Source: JACVRX01 sp963819885
Lineage (GTDB): Bacteria > Actinomycetota > Actinomycetes > Jiangellales > Jiangellaceae
Direction of reading: 5' to 3'
DNA length: 64,000 nt
Assembly (NCBI GenBank): GCA_963819885.1
Contig: CAWFXV010000032.1
Coordinates: 251,632 to 315,631 of the forward strand
The translations under genes and the position numbers were made by a program. The notes under the pieces were generated by a model that was not told the DNA's origin, made no database searches, and was given only the letters and a program-made list of their open reading frames with translations. Of the stretch, positions 38,279 to 47,088 are shown one piece after another. Every line of letters begins with the position of its first letter. Positions within the stretch are counted from its first letter, which is position 1.

Positions 38279-38716
38279 CTACGCTCGGCAGAAGGACGGC
38301 AGCAGCTCGGCGGGCTCGCCGGCTGGACACGGGTCGAAGGAGAAGATGACCAGCGTGCCGAGCAAGATCGTGGTCACTGATGCGACATACAGCAGCATCT
38401 TCAGCCAGAACCGAGTCTGATCGCGCTCGGCGTAGTCGTTGATGACCGTCCGCAGCCCGTTGGTCCCGTGGACCATCGCGAGCCACAGCATCAGCAGGTC
38501 CCAGACCTGCCAGAACGGATTTGCCCATTTGCCGGAAACGAACGCGAAGTCGATGGCCGAGATGCCCTCGCCCGCCACCAGGTTGACGAAGAGGTGCCCA
38601 AACACCAGCACGACCAGGAACACTCCGGAGACCCGCATGAACAGCCACGCGTAGAGCTCGGTGTTCAGAGCGCCGGGACGGTGGTAGGGGCTTCGCGGTG
38701 GGGCGATCGTCGTCAT
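38279..38716 (-). CDS. sdhD: succinate dehydrogenase hydrophobic membrane anchor
   Basis: The 145-residue protein has three predicted membrane helices and a heme-ligand type His in WLAMVHGTNGLRTVINDYAE. It begins RSPYHRPGALNTELYAWLFM, typical of actinobacterial SdhD. With SdhC it anchors SdhAB in the membrane and passes electrons to menaquinone. It is seven bases after sdhC. Confidence 0.88.
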   Translation of the reverse strand: MTTIAPPRSPYHRPGALNTELYAWLFMRVSGVFLVVLVFGHLFVNLVAGEGISAIDFAFVSGKWANPFWQVWDLLMLWLAMVHGTNGLRTVINDYAERDQTRFWLKMLLYVASVTTILLGTLVIFSFDPCPAGEPAELLPSFCRA

Positions 38717-38723
38717 CGGCCAC

Positions 38724-39101
38724 TCACTCCCCGAAGACGTGCATGAGGTGACGGATGGTGAACGGAACCATCAACAGGACCCACAGGCCGACGACCCCGT
38801 ACAACATCCGCTGATGCCAACGAGGTCCCTGGAACCAGAAGTCCACGAGCACGATTCGCAGCCCGTTGAGGGCATGAAACACCACGGCGGCAACCAGACC
38901 GATCTCCAGCAGGCCGACGATCGGGTTCTTGTAGGTGGCGATCACCTCGTTGTAGATCTCGGGGGATACCCGGACCAGCGCGGTGTCGATGACGTGGACG
39001 AACAGAAAGAAGAAGATCCCGACGCCGGTGATGCGATGCGCGACCCACGACCACATGCCCTCGCGGCCGCGGTAGATGGTGCCTGCCGGTGCGTTGGGCA
39101 T
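38724..39101 (-). CDS. sdhC: succinate dehydrogenase cytochrome b556 subunit
   Basis: SdhC binds heme b. The 125-residue protein begins MPNAPAGTIYRGREGMWSWV and has three helices, with the conserved HRITGVGIFFFLFVHVIDT and the heme-region VVFHALNGLRIVLVDFW. ATG 39101 is chosen because GGAGG lies about nine bases upstream and family members begin here. The frame continues 57 codons upstream without similarity. Confidence 0.9.
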   Translation of the reverse strand: MPNAPAGTIYRGREGMWSWVAHRITGVGIFFFLFVHVIDTALVRVSPEIYNEVIATYKNPIVGLLEIGLVAAVVFHALNGLRIVLVDFWFQGPRWHQRMLYGVVGLWVLLMVPFTIRHLMHVFGE

Positions 39102-39257
39102 GCCGTCCGCCTCCGCTTCGGCATCGGGGCTCGTGAACCGACCGCCGGTTGCGACGGCGCAGTACCCGAGCGGCCGGGCCCGATCGCGCCGGCCTGCGAT
39201 CATCGTAGTCACGCGCCGCCACCGACGTCCGTGGTCCAGATCACCCCAATGCACGGC

Positions 39258-39284
39258 GCGTCGTCTCAGCATCCGAGACGACGC
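39258..39284. promoter_or_regulatory. perfect hairpin in the divergent region between sdhC and 39356
   Basis: GCGTCGTCTC (39258-39267) and GAGACGACGC (39275-39284) form a perfect 10-bp stem with a 7-base loop. It lies between two divergent genes, so it is more likely an operator or leader structure than a terminator. Confidence 0.5.
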
Positions 39285-39355
39285 TTACAGCTGGGCAGAG
39301 CTTCCCATCAAGATCGAGTTCTTTCGTCGACGGTGATGAATCGAGGAGGAGTCTC

Positions 39356-39919
39356 GTGGCGACGACCGGTCGAGTCCTGCTGCTCGGCAAGCGGGCTCGC
39401 GTGCTCGATCAGCTGGCCGCCGCCCTACGGCAGGAGGGGCTGACGGTCCGCCAGGAGACTGACCTGGACGGCGTCCGGACCGGGTTCGACGGCAGCACGG
39501 TCGACGTCGTCGCACTGGGTCGGGCTGTCACGGGGGCTACCCGCGATGCCATCGTCGACGCACTGCGGGCTAAGAATCCGGCGTTACGGGTCGTCGACGG
39601 GCTGGCACCGATTACGCCGCTCCTCGTCGCCCAGGTCCAGGAGGCGCTCACTGCTCCACCACAAGAGACCAGGATCGTCTCGGCGGCATGGCTCGATCCA
39701 GCGGATCGAGGGGTGCTACTGACCCTGCGGCGACCTGCCAACGTCACAGTCGACCTACACCGGCTGGACGCCCTGTACCGAGCTCATCAGGAGCACGTGC
39801 ACGAGGGAAAGCTGGATCGTGGCCGGCACATCTTGCCCACGAAGGGCCGCAAATCCTACGGTGAACGGTTTCTGGTGATTCGCGCCGATGCCCAGACGAC
39901 GGTCCACCCGGTTTCGTAG
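39356..39919 (+). CDS. protein of unknown function with a receiver-like N-terminus
   Basis: The 187-residue protein starts at GTG 39356 behind GAGGAGGAG. Residues 5-95 (GRVLLLGKRARVLDQLAAAL, TVDVVALGRAVTGATRDAIV) look like the alternating alpha/beta pattern of a response-regulator or Rossmann-like domain. The second half (ADRGVLLTLRRPANVTVDLH, then LPTKGRKSYGERFLVIRAD) is beta-rich. I do not recognise the family. It is divergent from sdhC and 26 bases before the mutase gene. Confidence 0.7.
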   Translation: MATTGRVLLLGKRARVLDQLAAALRQEGLTVRQETDLDGVRTGFDGSTVDVVALGRAVTGATRDAIVDALRAKNPALRVVDGLAPITPLLVAQVQEALTAPPQETRIVSAAWLDPADRGVLLTLRRPANVTVDLHRLDALYRAHQEHVHEGKLDRGRHILPTKGRKSYGERFLVIRADAQTTVHPVS

Positions 39920-39933
39920 CCGTCGGCGCTCAC

Positions 39934-39948
39934 TACCGTGGGTGCATG
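39934..39948 (+). promoter_or_regulatory. leaderless promoter of the mutase gene
   Basis: TACCGT (39934-39939) is six bases before ATG 39946. Confidence 0.6.
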
Positions 39949-41535
39949 ACCGACGCGAGCGCCCACACCGAGTCTGGCCTGACATTTTCACCGGTATACG
40001 GGCCGGAGGCGCTCACTGATTGGGATCCCGATGAGCGCCTGGGACGCCCCGGCGACTATCCGTTCACCCGGGGCGTGTATCCGACGATGTACACCGGGCG
40101 CCCCTGGACGATGCGGCAGTATGCGGGCTTCGGCACCGCGGCCGAGTCGAACCGGCGGTACCACCAGCTCGTAGCGGCCGGCACGGGCGGACTTTCCGTC
40201 GCATTCGACCTGCCGACGCAGATGGGATTCGACTCCGACGCCGCAGTCGCCCACGGCGAGGTGGGGAAGGTCGGCGTCGCCATCGACTCTCTCGAGGACA
40301 TGCGGCTGCTCTTCCACGGCATTCCGCTGAACCGGGTCTCGACGTCGATGACGATCAACGCTCCGGCCGCGCTGCTGCTGCTGCTCTACCAGCTGGTCGC
40401 AGACGAGCAGGGTGTCGATCAGGCCACGTTGACCGGGACGACCCAGAACGACGTGCTCAAGGAATACATCGCCCGCGGCACCTACATCTACCCGCCGATG
40501 CAGTCACTGCGACTGACCAGCGACATCTTCCGATACTGCCGCACGGAGCTCCCCCGCTGGAACACGATCTCGATCTCCGGGTATCACATGGCCGAGGCCG
40601 GCGCGACCCCCGTACAGGAGGTCGCCTTCACCCTCGCCAACGGCCGCGAGTACGTCCGGACAGCGCTCGCGGCTGGACTTGGCATCGACGAGTTCGCGCC
40701 GCGGCTGTCGTTCTTCTTCGTTGCGCGCACGACGCTGCTCGAGGAGGTGGCGAAGTTCCGCGCCGCCCGCCGGATCTGGTCGCGGATCATGCGCGAGGAG
40801 TTCGGGGCCAGGGATCCGCGCTCGCAGATGCTGCGCTTTCATACCCAGACTGCAGGCGTCCAGCTGACTGCGCAGCAGCCTGAAGTAAACCTGGTGCGAG
40901 TTGCGGTGCAGGGGCTCGCAGCGGTGCTCGGAGGCACCCAGTCGCTGCACACGAACTCCTACGACGAGGCGATCGCGCTGCCGACCGCGAAAGCCGCCCG
41001 CCTTGCGCTCCGAACCCAGCAGGTCCTGGCATACGAGACCGACGTGACGCGCACGGTCGATCCGTTCGCGGGGTCCTACGCGGTTGAGTCGCTGACCGAC
41101 GACGTGGAGGACGCTGCGAACGAGTTGATGGCACAGGTTGAGGACCTCGGCGGCGCCGTCCACGCCATCGAGCGCGGATTTCAGAAGAACGAGATCGAAC
41201 GTTCCGCCTACGCGATCGCCCGCGAGATCGACGCTGGGGAACGCACTGTCGTCGGCGTGAACCGTTTCACCACCGAGGAGGACGAGCCGTACGAGCCGCT
41301 GCGAGTCGACCCGGCAATCGAGGACAACCAAGTGCGACGGTTGGAATCTCTCCGGGCCGCGCGGTCGGCGGACGAGGTGAAGCGGACGCTCGATGCTGTG
41401 TGCGCCGCGGCGTCTGGTCGCGACAATGTGCTCTACCCGATGAAGGAGGCATTGTCAGCCCGGGCAACGGTCGGCGAGGTGTGCGACGCATTGCGCGGAG
41501 TCTGGGGAACGTACGAGCCGCCAGCCGCGTTCTGA
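39946..41535 (+). CDS. methylmalonyl-CoA mutase-type large subunit, no cobalamin domain
   Basis: The 529-residue TIM-barrel subunit belongs to the adenosylcobalamin acyl-CoA mutases, which move a carboxyl-CoA or acyl-CoA group. It has YPTMYTGRPWTMRQYAGFGT, SVAFDLPTQMGFDSD, NDVLKEYIARGTYIYPPMQS, ISISGYHMAEAGAT and GGTQSLHTNSYDEA. The Tyr in TMYTGRPW and the Arg in ARGTYIYP match methylmalonyl-CoA mutases rather than isobutyryl-CoA mutase, whose equivalent segment in family members has Gln. The roughly 130-residue B12-binding domain is absent, so a separate small subunit is required. None is present nearby. Confidence 0.85.
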   Translation: MTDASAHTESGLTFSPVYGPEALTDWDPDERLGRPGDYPFTRGVYPTMYTGRPWTMRQYAGFGTAAESNRRYHQLVAAGTGGLSVAFDLPTQMGFDSDAAVAHGEVGKVGVAIDSLEDMRLLFHGIPLNRVSTSMTINAPAALLLLLYQLVADEQGVDQATLTGTTQNDVLKEYIARGTYIYPPMQSLRLTSDIFRYCRTELPRWNTISISGYHMAEAGATPVQEVAFTLANGREYVRTALAAGLGIDEFAPRLSFFFVARTTLLEEVAKFRAARRIWSRIMREEFGARDPRSQMLRFHTQTAGVQLTAQQPEVNLVRVAVQGLAAVLGGTQSLHTNSYDEAIALPTAKAARLALRTQQVLAYETDVTRTVDPFAGSYAVESLTDDVEDAANELMAQVEDLGGAVHAIERGFQKNEIERSAYAIAREIDAGERTVVGVNRFTTEEDEPYEPLRVDPAIEDNQVRRLESLRAARSADEVKRTLDAVCAAASGRDNVLYPMKEALSARATVGEVCDALRGVWGTYEPPAAF

Positions 41536-41615
41536 CACCCGGCGGTGTTCTGATACCAGCTTGGTCACAGGTCCGCATCGGCCCAGGCGAGGGCAGGGAA
41601 TGCGCCGATCGTGCC

Positions 41616-41621
41616 TATAGT
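41616..41621 (+). promoter_or_regulatory. predicted -10 element of the nucleoside transporter operon
   Basis: TATAGT lies 37 bases upstream of the lipoprotein start. The predicted leader is about 30 bases and contains the Shine-Dalgarno GGAGG. I see no clear -35 hexamer. Confidence 0.4.
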
Positions 41622-41658
41622 CTGCGGCCCAGATCTGTCGGACCGGCCTGGAGGGCAC

Positions 41659-42750
41659 GTGAACAGGACAGCTCGATTTGCCACCTTGCTGGGCGCGGTG
41701 GCTCTGGTCGCCGCCGCGTGCGGCGACGCACCCGAAGAGACCGATGACGCTGCCGCGACCGATGCCGAGACCACGGCGGCCCAGGCCGACTTCCTCGGCT
41801 GCATGGTCACCGACTCCGGCGGCGTTGACGACCGGTCGTTCAACGCCTCGGCCTGGAAGGGGCTGCAAGACGCCGAGTCGGAGTTGGGGGTAGAGGTCAA
41901 GTACGTCGAGTCCGCCACCGAGACCGATTTCGCGCCCAACGTCAACCAGATGGTCAGCGACGACTGCGGACTCATCGTGACTGTTGGCTTCCTACTCGGC
42001 GACGCCACTGCCGCAGGGGCCGAGGCCAACCCGGAGGAGCAGTTCGCGATCGTCGACTTCTCCTACGAGGAGCCATTCGAGAACGTCAAGCCGCTGGTGT
42101 TCGACACAGCTCAAGCTGCCTTCCTCGCCGGCTACCTCGCGGCGGGTATGACCGAAACCGGCACCGTGGCGACCTTCGGCGGCATTCAACTACCGACGGT
42201 TTCGATCTTCATGGATGGCTTCGCCGACGGCATCGCGCACTACAACGAGGCAAAAGGGGCCGACGTCACGCTGCTCGGTTGGGACAAGGAAGCCCAGAAC
42301 GGTTCGTTCACTGGTGACTTCACCAACGAGGCAAACGGCCAGAACCTGACCAACAACTTCATCCAGCAGGGTGCCGACATCATCCTCCCAGTCGCGGGGC
42401 CGGTAGGCCTCGGCGCCGCCGCCGCGGCCCAGGAAGCGGGCAACGTCAAGGTGATCTGGGTCGACTCCGACGGCTTCGAGTCCGCGTCGCAGTACGCCCC
42501 GCTGTTCCTCACCAGCGTGGTCAAGCGCATCGACAACGCCGTCCTCGACGCGACGACCCAGGCGGTCGATGACGAGTTCACGGCCGACGCCTACGTCGGC
42601 ACCCTCGAGAACGAGGGTGTGGGTCTCGCGCCGTATCACGACTTCGAGGACGAGGTGCCCGACGAACTGAAGCAGGAGATCGACGACCTTCGGCAGCAGA
42701 TCATCGACGGTGAGCTCACGGTCGAGTCTCCGTCGTCACCGCAAGGCTGA
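41659..42750 (+). CDS. BMP-family nucleoside-binding lipoprotein
   Basis: The 363-residue substrate-binding protein of an ABC importer belongs to the basic membrane protein/PnrA family, which binds purine nucleosides. It starts at GTG 41659 behind GGAGG. The N-terminus has a lipoprotein signal ending VALVAAACG, with the modified Cys after AAA. A Thr/Glu/Asp-rich linker follows, then the core GCMVTDSGGVDDRSFNASAW (the binding-site DxSFN segment), LIVTVGFLLGDA and VFDTAQAAFLAGYLAAGM. An ATPase and two permeases of the matching type follow, with cdd and deoA after them, which supports nucleosides as the substrate. Confidence 0.9.
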   Translation: MNRTARFATLLGAVALVAAACGDAPEETDDAAATDAETTAAQADFLGCMVTDSGGVDDRSFNASAWKGLQDAESELGVEVKYVESATETDFAPNVNQMVSDDCGLIVTVGFLLGDATAAGAEANPEEQFAIVDFSYEEPFENVKPLVFDTAQAAFLAGYLAAGMTETGTVATFGGIQLPTVSIFMDGFADGIAHYNEAKGADVTLLGWDKEAQNGSFTGDFTNEANGQNLTNNFIQQGADIILPVAGPVGLGAAAAAQEAGNVKVIWVDSDGFESASQYAPLFLTSVVKRIDNAVLDATTQAVDDEFTADAYVGTLENEGVGLAPYHDFEDEVPDELKQEIDDLRQQIIDGELTVESPSSPQG

Positions 42751-42784
42751 GTTCGACCAAACTCGGCGAGCTGATCACCAGCGG

Positions 42785-42832
42785 GGGCCCGGAGCGGGTA
42801 CCGTCCGGACCGTACGGGCCCGCTCCGGGCCC
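42785..42832 (+). terminator. strong hairpin between the lipoprotein and ATPase genes
   Basis: GGGCCCGGAGCGGG (42785-42798) pairs perfectly over 14 bases with CCCGCTCCGGGCCC (42819-42832). The 20-base loop is itself partly palindromic. It is intra-operonic and probably attenuates or stabilises the lipoprotein part of the transcript, so that binding protein is made in excess over the transporter. Confidence 0.65.
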
Positions 42833-42850
42833 TCGTGACATTGCCAGTGC

Positions 42851-44554
42851 TTGCCTGGCCGCGGCGGAGGGAGGCGACCTGCGCTGAAGCTCGAGTTGCG
42901 CGGCATCACCAAGCGTTTCGGCTCCTTGGTCGCCAACGACCACATCGATCTCACCGTCGAGGCCGGTGAGATCCACGGCTTGCTCGGCGAGAACGGTGCC
43001 GGCAAGAGCACCCTGATGAACGTCCTGTATGGACTGCTGCAGCCCGACGAGGGCGAGTTCTTGGTCGACGACCAGCCACTGCGCATTCACGGTCCCGGTG
43101 ACGCCGTCGCTGCCGGAATCGGCATGGTGCACCAGCACTTCATGCTGGTGCCGGTATTTACTGTCGCCGAGAACGTCATGCTCGGCTACGAGCACACTCG
43201 GGGTGGGCCGTTCTTGGACCACGACGCCGCCCGCCAGCAGGTCCAGGAGCTTTCCGCACGCTTCGGCTTCGACGTGAACCCGGATGCGCTCGTCGAGGAC
43301 ATCCCGGTGGGAGTGCAGCAGCGGGTCGAGATCATCAAGGCCCTCGCCCGTGATGCCAAGGTCGTCATCCTGGACGAGCCAACCGCTGTGCTCACGCCGC
43401 AGGAAACCGACGAGCTGATCGGGATCATGCGCGAGCTCAAGGCATCCGGAACGTCCATCGTCTTCATCACGCACAAGCTGCGCGAGGTACGGGCGGTCGC
43501 CGACCGCATCACGGTCATCCGCAGCGGGGCGGTCGTTGATACCGTCCCCCCCGAGACCAGCGAGACCGAGCTTGCTTCGCTCATGGTGGGCCGCACAGTT
43601 CAGCTGACTGTCGACAAGGAGCCGTTCACACCCGGCAAGCCGGAGCTCATAGTCAAAGATCTGCGTGTTGTCGACGAGTTCGGGCATGTCAAGGTCGACG
43701 GCGTGTCGTTCAACGTGCGCGATGGTGAGATCGTCGCGCTGGCCGGCGTTCAGGGAAACGGCCAAACCGAGCTGGTCGAGGCGCTGCTCGGCCTGCAGGA
43801 CGACGTTACTGGCTCGGCGCGGCTTGCCGGCGGGGAGCAGCTCGACGGATCCGGCGCGGCCCAGCAGGGCGACGGCGAGTTGGTCGGCGCGTCGGCCAAG
43901 GAGATCCTCGACTCTGGCGTTGGTTACGTGCCCGAGGACCGGTCGCACGATGGCCTGATCGGCTCGTTCAGTGTCGCCGAAAACCTCGTGCTCGACCGGC
44001 ACGACCGGCCGCCGTTCGCCAGGGGTATCTCGATGTCGCCCGCCGCCGTTCGGAGCAACGCGGTCGCCCTGGTCGAGGAGTTCGACGTCCGCACCCAGGG
44101 TGTCGAAGCCCCGGCGTCCTCCCTCTCCGGCGGGAACCAGCAGAAGGTGGTCATGGCCCGCGAGCTGTCGAGGCCGCTGCGGTTGTTCGTTGCCTCTCAG
44201 CCGACCCGCGGTGTCGACGTCGGCTCGATCGAATTCCTGCACAACCGGATCGTGGCCGAGCGTGATCGCGGCACCCCCGTGCTCATCGTCTCCACCGAGC
44301 TCGACGAGGTGCTCGGACTCGCCGACCGCATCGCCGTGATGTACCGAGGGAAGATCGTCGGCATCGTCGGACCCGACACCTCGCGGGACGTGCTCGGCTT
44401 GATGATGGCCGGTGTGCCGCTCGAGGAGTCCCAACAGCTGGCTGCCCAGGCGGGGCCCACAGCACTCACCGCCCAGGACGACGCGGAAGACACCGCGCCC
44501 ATGCAGCGCGAGCACCACGAGGAACCCGACCCGACCGAGGGAGGGGACGCATGA
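42851..44554 (+). CDS. nucleoside ABC transporter ATP-binding protein (two ATPase domains)
   Basis: The protein contains two fused ABC ATPase domains, as in sugar and nucleoside importers. The first has Walker A LLGENGAGKSTLMNVLYG, signature VGVQQRVEIIKAL and Walker B VVILDEPTAVLTPQE. The second has a degenerate P-loop GVQGNGQTELVEALLG, signature LSGGNQQKVVMARELS and LFVASQPTRGVDVGS. The start is unclear. TTG 42851 is the longest conventional start, but GGAGGGAGG (42866-42874) sits nine bases before CTG 42884, which would give the family-like N-terminus LKLELRGITKRFG. The C-terminus carries an acidic tail of about 60 residues. The next gene overlaps in ATGA. Confidence 0.9.
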   Translation: MPGRGGGRRPALKLELRGITKRFGSLVANDHIDLTVEAGEIHGLLGENGAGKSTLMNVLYGLLQPDEGEFLVDDQPLRIHGPGDAVAAGIGMVHQHFMLVPVFTVAENVMLGYEHTRGGPFLDHDAARQQVQELSARFGFDVNPDALVEDIPVGVQQRVEIIKALARDAKVVILDEPTAVLTPQETDELIGIMRELKASGTSIVFITHKLREVRAVADRITVIRSGAVVDTVPPETSETELASLMVGRTVQLTVDKEPFTPGKPELIVKDLRVVDEFGHVKVDGVSFNVRDGEIVALAGVQGNGQTELVEALLGLQDDVTGSARLAGGEQLDGSGAAQQGDGELVGASAKEILDSGVGYVPEDRSHDGLIGSFSVAENLVLDRHDRPPFARGISMSPAAVRSNAVALVEEFDVRTQGVEAPASSLSGGNQQKVVMARELSRPLRLFVASQPTRGVDVGSIEFLHNRIVAERDRGTPVLIVSTELDEVLGLADRIAVMYRGKIVGIVGPDTSRDVLGLMMAGVPLEESQQLAAQAGPTALTAQDDAEDTAPMQREHHEEPDPTEGGDA

Positions 44555-45789
44555 CCGGGACGGCGACAACCGAGGCGCCGACACCTCCTCCGCCCGCTGA
44601 CCAGCTGTCCGAGCCCTCGGGGCGCGGCCGACAACTGCGCGACACCGTCGTGCTCACTCTGCTTTCGGTGCTGCTCGCGCTGCTCGTCGGCGCGGTTCTG
44701 ATCATTGTCGCGGATCCCGACGTGCAAGAAGCGGCACGATACTTCTTCTCGGCTCCAGGCGACACGCTCCGAGCGGCGTGGGAGGCGGTGTCGAGCGCCT
44801 ACGCTGCCCTGTTCCAGGGATCGATCGTCGACCTGACGGCAGACACCGTCACCGGCGTTTTTCGGCCGTTCACCGAATCACTGGTGTTCGGCGTTCCGCT
44901 GATCGCCGCCGGCTTGTCGGTGGGGCTGGCCTTCAAGGCGGGTCTGTTCAACATCGGCGCCGAGGGGCAGATCATCCTGGGCGCGATCGGCGCGGCATGG
45001 GTCGGCTTCACCCTGGACCTTCCGCCGGTCCTGCACGTGATCGTGGCTCTGCTGGGTGGCATTGTCGGTGGCGCCTTGTGGGGCGGCATCCCGGGCTTTC
45101 TCAAGGCTCGAACCGGTGCCCACGAGGTCATCACGACGATCATGCTCAACTACATCGCGCGCTTCCTCCTGCTCTACCTGCTCTCGACGGCTGTCTTCCA
45201 GCGGCCGGGTCGTAATGACCCCATCAGTCCACAGGTAGACGCGGACGCCCAACTCTCTCTGCTGGTAGGAAGCTGGTCGCGGCTGCACGCCGGGCTCCTC
45301 GTCGTGCTCGCGGTGGCCGTCGCCGTATGGTGGCTGCTCGACCGCAGCACACTGGGCTTCAAGTTCCGCGCGGTCGGGGCGAATCCCTGGGCAGCCCGCA
45401 CCGCGGGCATCCACACCGGGACCGCCACCTTCCTGGTCATGGCGATCGCCGGCGGTTTGGCCGGGCTGGCCGGCGCCTTCCAGATCGTCGGCACCGAAAA
45501 GTCACTGACTCCCGGCATTTCTGCCGGCATCGGCTTCGACGCGATCACCGTTGCGCTGCTCGGCCGGGCAAACCCGCTTGGCATTGTGCTGGCTGGTGGC
45601 CTGTTCGGAGCGCTGCATGCAGGTGGAGTCACGATGCAGGCGCGCACCGGCACGCCGATCGACATCGTGCTTGTCGTCCAATCGCTGATCGTACTGTTCA
45701 TCGCGGCACCCCCCCTTGTTCGGGCTATCTTCCGGATCAAGGCGCCGGGGGTTGCAGCGATGCAGGTGTCGAAGGGATGGAACGCGTGA
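44551..45789 (+). CDS. nucleoside ABC transporter permease 1
   Basis: The 412-residue protein is a BPD_transp_2-type permease with about eight to ten helices. It has a long cytoplasmic N-terminus rich in Pro and Thr, then VGLAFKAGLFNIGAEGQIIL and FRAVGANPWAARTAGI, the segment that contacts the ATPase. It overlaps the ATPase gene (ATGA) and the second permease gene (GTGA). It forms a heterodimer with the next protein. Confidence 0.9.
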   Translation: MTGTATTEAPTPPPPADQLSEPSGRGRQLRDTVVLTLLSVLLALLVGAVLIIVADPDVQEAARYFFSAPGDTLRAAWEAVSSAYAALFQGSIVDLTADTVTGVFRPFTESLVFGVPLIAAGLSVGLAFKAGLFNIGAEGQIILGAIGAAWVGFTLDLPPVLHVIVALLGGIVGGALWGGIPGFLKARTGAHEVITTIMLNYIARFLLLYLLSTAVFQRPGRNDPISPQVDADAQLSLLVGSWSRLHAGLLVVLAVAVAVWWLLDRSTLGFKFRAVGANPWAARTAGIHTGTATFLVMAIAGGLAGLAGAFQIVGTEKSLTPGISAGIGFDAITVALLGRANPLGIVLAGGLFGALHAGGVTMQARTGTPIDIVLVVQSLIVLFIAAPPLVRAIFRIKAPGVAAMQVSKGWNA

Positions 45790-47084
45790 GCACGGCGACC
45801 CTGCCGTCCCAGGTGCCCGCCGCAGCGCCGGAGCCGCTGGCCGTTGTCGAACGGCCGCCCACCTGGCGAGTTCCGATCGCACTCGCGGTCTTCGGCGTGC
45901 TGGCGTTGGTGGTGTTCGGTTTCGGTTCCGACTCCGGGCAGACCAGCACGTTCGGCATCACCTTGGGCGCGGAGGCGTTCCAGATCAACCCCGTGGCGCT
46001 GCCTACCCGTACCACGGCCATCGTGTTGTCCGTGATCTGCCTGGCCCTGGCCGGATTTGCCGCGCTGCGGGTCTCCCGCCGCGAGCAAATACCGCTATGG
46101 GTGACAATCGGGTTCGCCGTCCTGTGGCTGCTGGCGTTTCTGGTGTGGGCCATCGCCGGTAACACCATCTCCTTGACCGGGCTGTTGCGCGGTTCGGTGT
46201 TCCTCGCCGTCCCGCTGGTGTTCGGTGCGCTCTCGGGTGTGCTCTGCGAGCGCGCGGGGGTCATCAACATCGCGATAGAAGGACAGTTGCTCGCTGGGGC
46301 ATTCCTCTCCGCCGTCGTCGCCAGCCTGACCGACAGTCTGTGGATCGGCCTCATCGCTGCGCCGATCGCCGGACTGCTGGTGGGGCTGATCCTCGCGATA
46401 TTCGCCATCCGGTACATCGTCGACCAGATCATCGTCGGCGTCGTCCTGAACGTATTGGTGATCGGCCTGACCAGCTTCCTGTACGGGCGGCTGCTCGGCC
46501 CGAACCAGGACGTCTGGAACGAGCCGGGTACGTTCGGCCGAGTCAAGATCCCGTTGCTTGGCGACATCCCGATCATCGGTCCGGTCTTCTTCGACCAGTC
46601 GGTCGTCGTGTACGTCATGTATGCGGTCGTGATCGTGGTTCAGATCGCCCTGTTCCGGACCAGGTGGGGCCTTCGGGTGCGCGCGGTCGGCGAGCACCCG
46701 ACCGCCGCCGACACGGTGGGCATCCAGGTCAATCGGACCAGGTTCCGGAACGTCTTGATGGGTGGCGCCATGGCCGGGTTGGGCGGCGCCTTCTTCACCC
46801 TCGGCTCGGTCGGCGCTTTCGGCCGCGAGATGACTGCCGGCCAGGGCTTTATCGCACTCGCCGCGATGATCTTTGGTCGCTGGTCGCCGGTCGGCGCATT
46901 GTTCGCGGCATTGTTGTTCGGCTTCGCCAACAACCTGCAGGGAGTGCTCGGCATCATCGGTACCCCGATTCCGAACGAGTTCATGTTGATGGCGCCCTAT
47001 CTCGCGACGATCTTCGCGGTCGCCGGCTTGGTCGGGCGCGTGCGGGCTCCCGCAGCCGACGGCCAGCCGTACATCAAGGGCTGA
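45786..47084 (+). CDS. nucleoside ABC transporter permease 2
   Basis: The 432-residue permease starts at GTG 45786, overlapping the previous stop. It has GVLCERAGVINIAIEGQLLAG and LRVRAVGEHPTAADTVGIQ, the conserved EGQ and coupling-helix segments of this family, and about ten membrane helices. The in-frame region upstream overlaps permease 1 and was excluded. It ends four bases before the cdd start, so import and deamination are cotranscribed. Confidence 0.9.
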   Translation: MSTATLPSQVPAAAPEPLAVVERPPTWRVPIALAVFGVLALVVFGFGSDSGQTSTFGITLGAEAFQINPVALPTRTTAIVLSVICLALAGFAALRVSRREQIPLWVTIGFAVLWLLAFLVWAIAGNTISLTGLLRGSVFLAVPLVFGALSGVLCERAGVINIAIEGQLLAGAFLSAVVASLTDSLWIGLIAAPIAGLLVGLILAIFAIRYIVDQIIVGVVLNVLVIGLTSFLYGRLLGPNQDVWNEPGTFGRVKIPLLGDIPIIGPVFFDQSVVVYVMYAVVIVVQIALFRTRWGLRVRAVGEHPTAADTVGIQVNRTRFRNVLMGGAMAGLGGAFFTLGSVGAFGREMTAGQGFIALAAMIFGRWSPVGALFAALLFGFANNLQGVLGIIGTPIPNEFMLMAPYLATIFAVAGLVGRVRAPAADGQPYIKG

Positions 47085-47088
47085 CCGG

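Noticed and set aside
42716..44584. 622-codon minus-strand frame opposite the nucleoside ABC ATPase
   Set aside because: The plus-strand ATPase motifs are unmistakable, and the minus frame is a compositional shadow.
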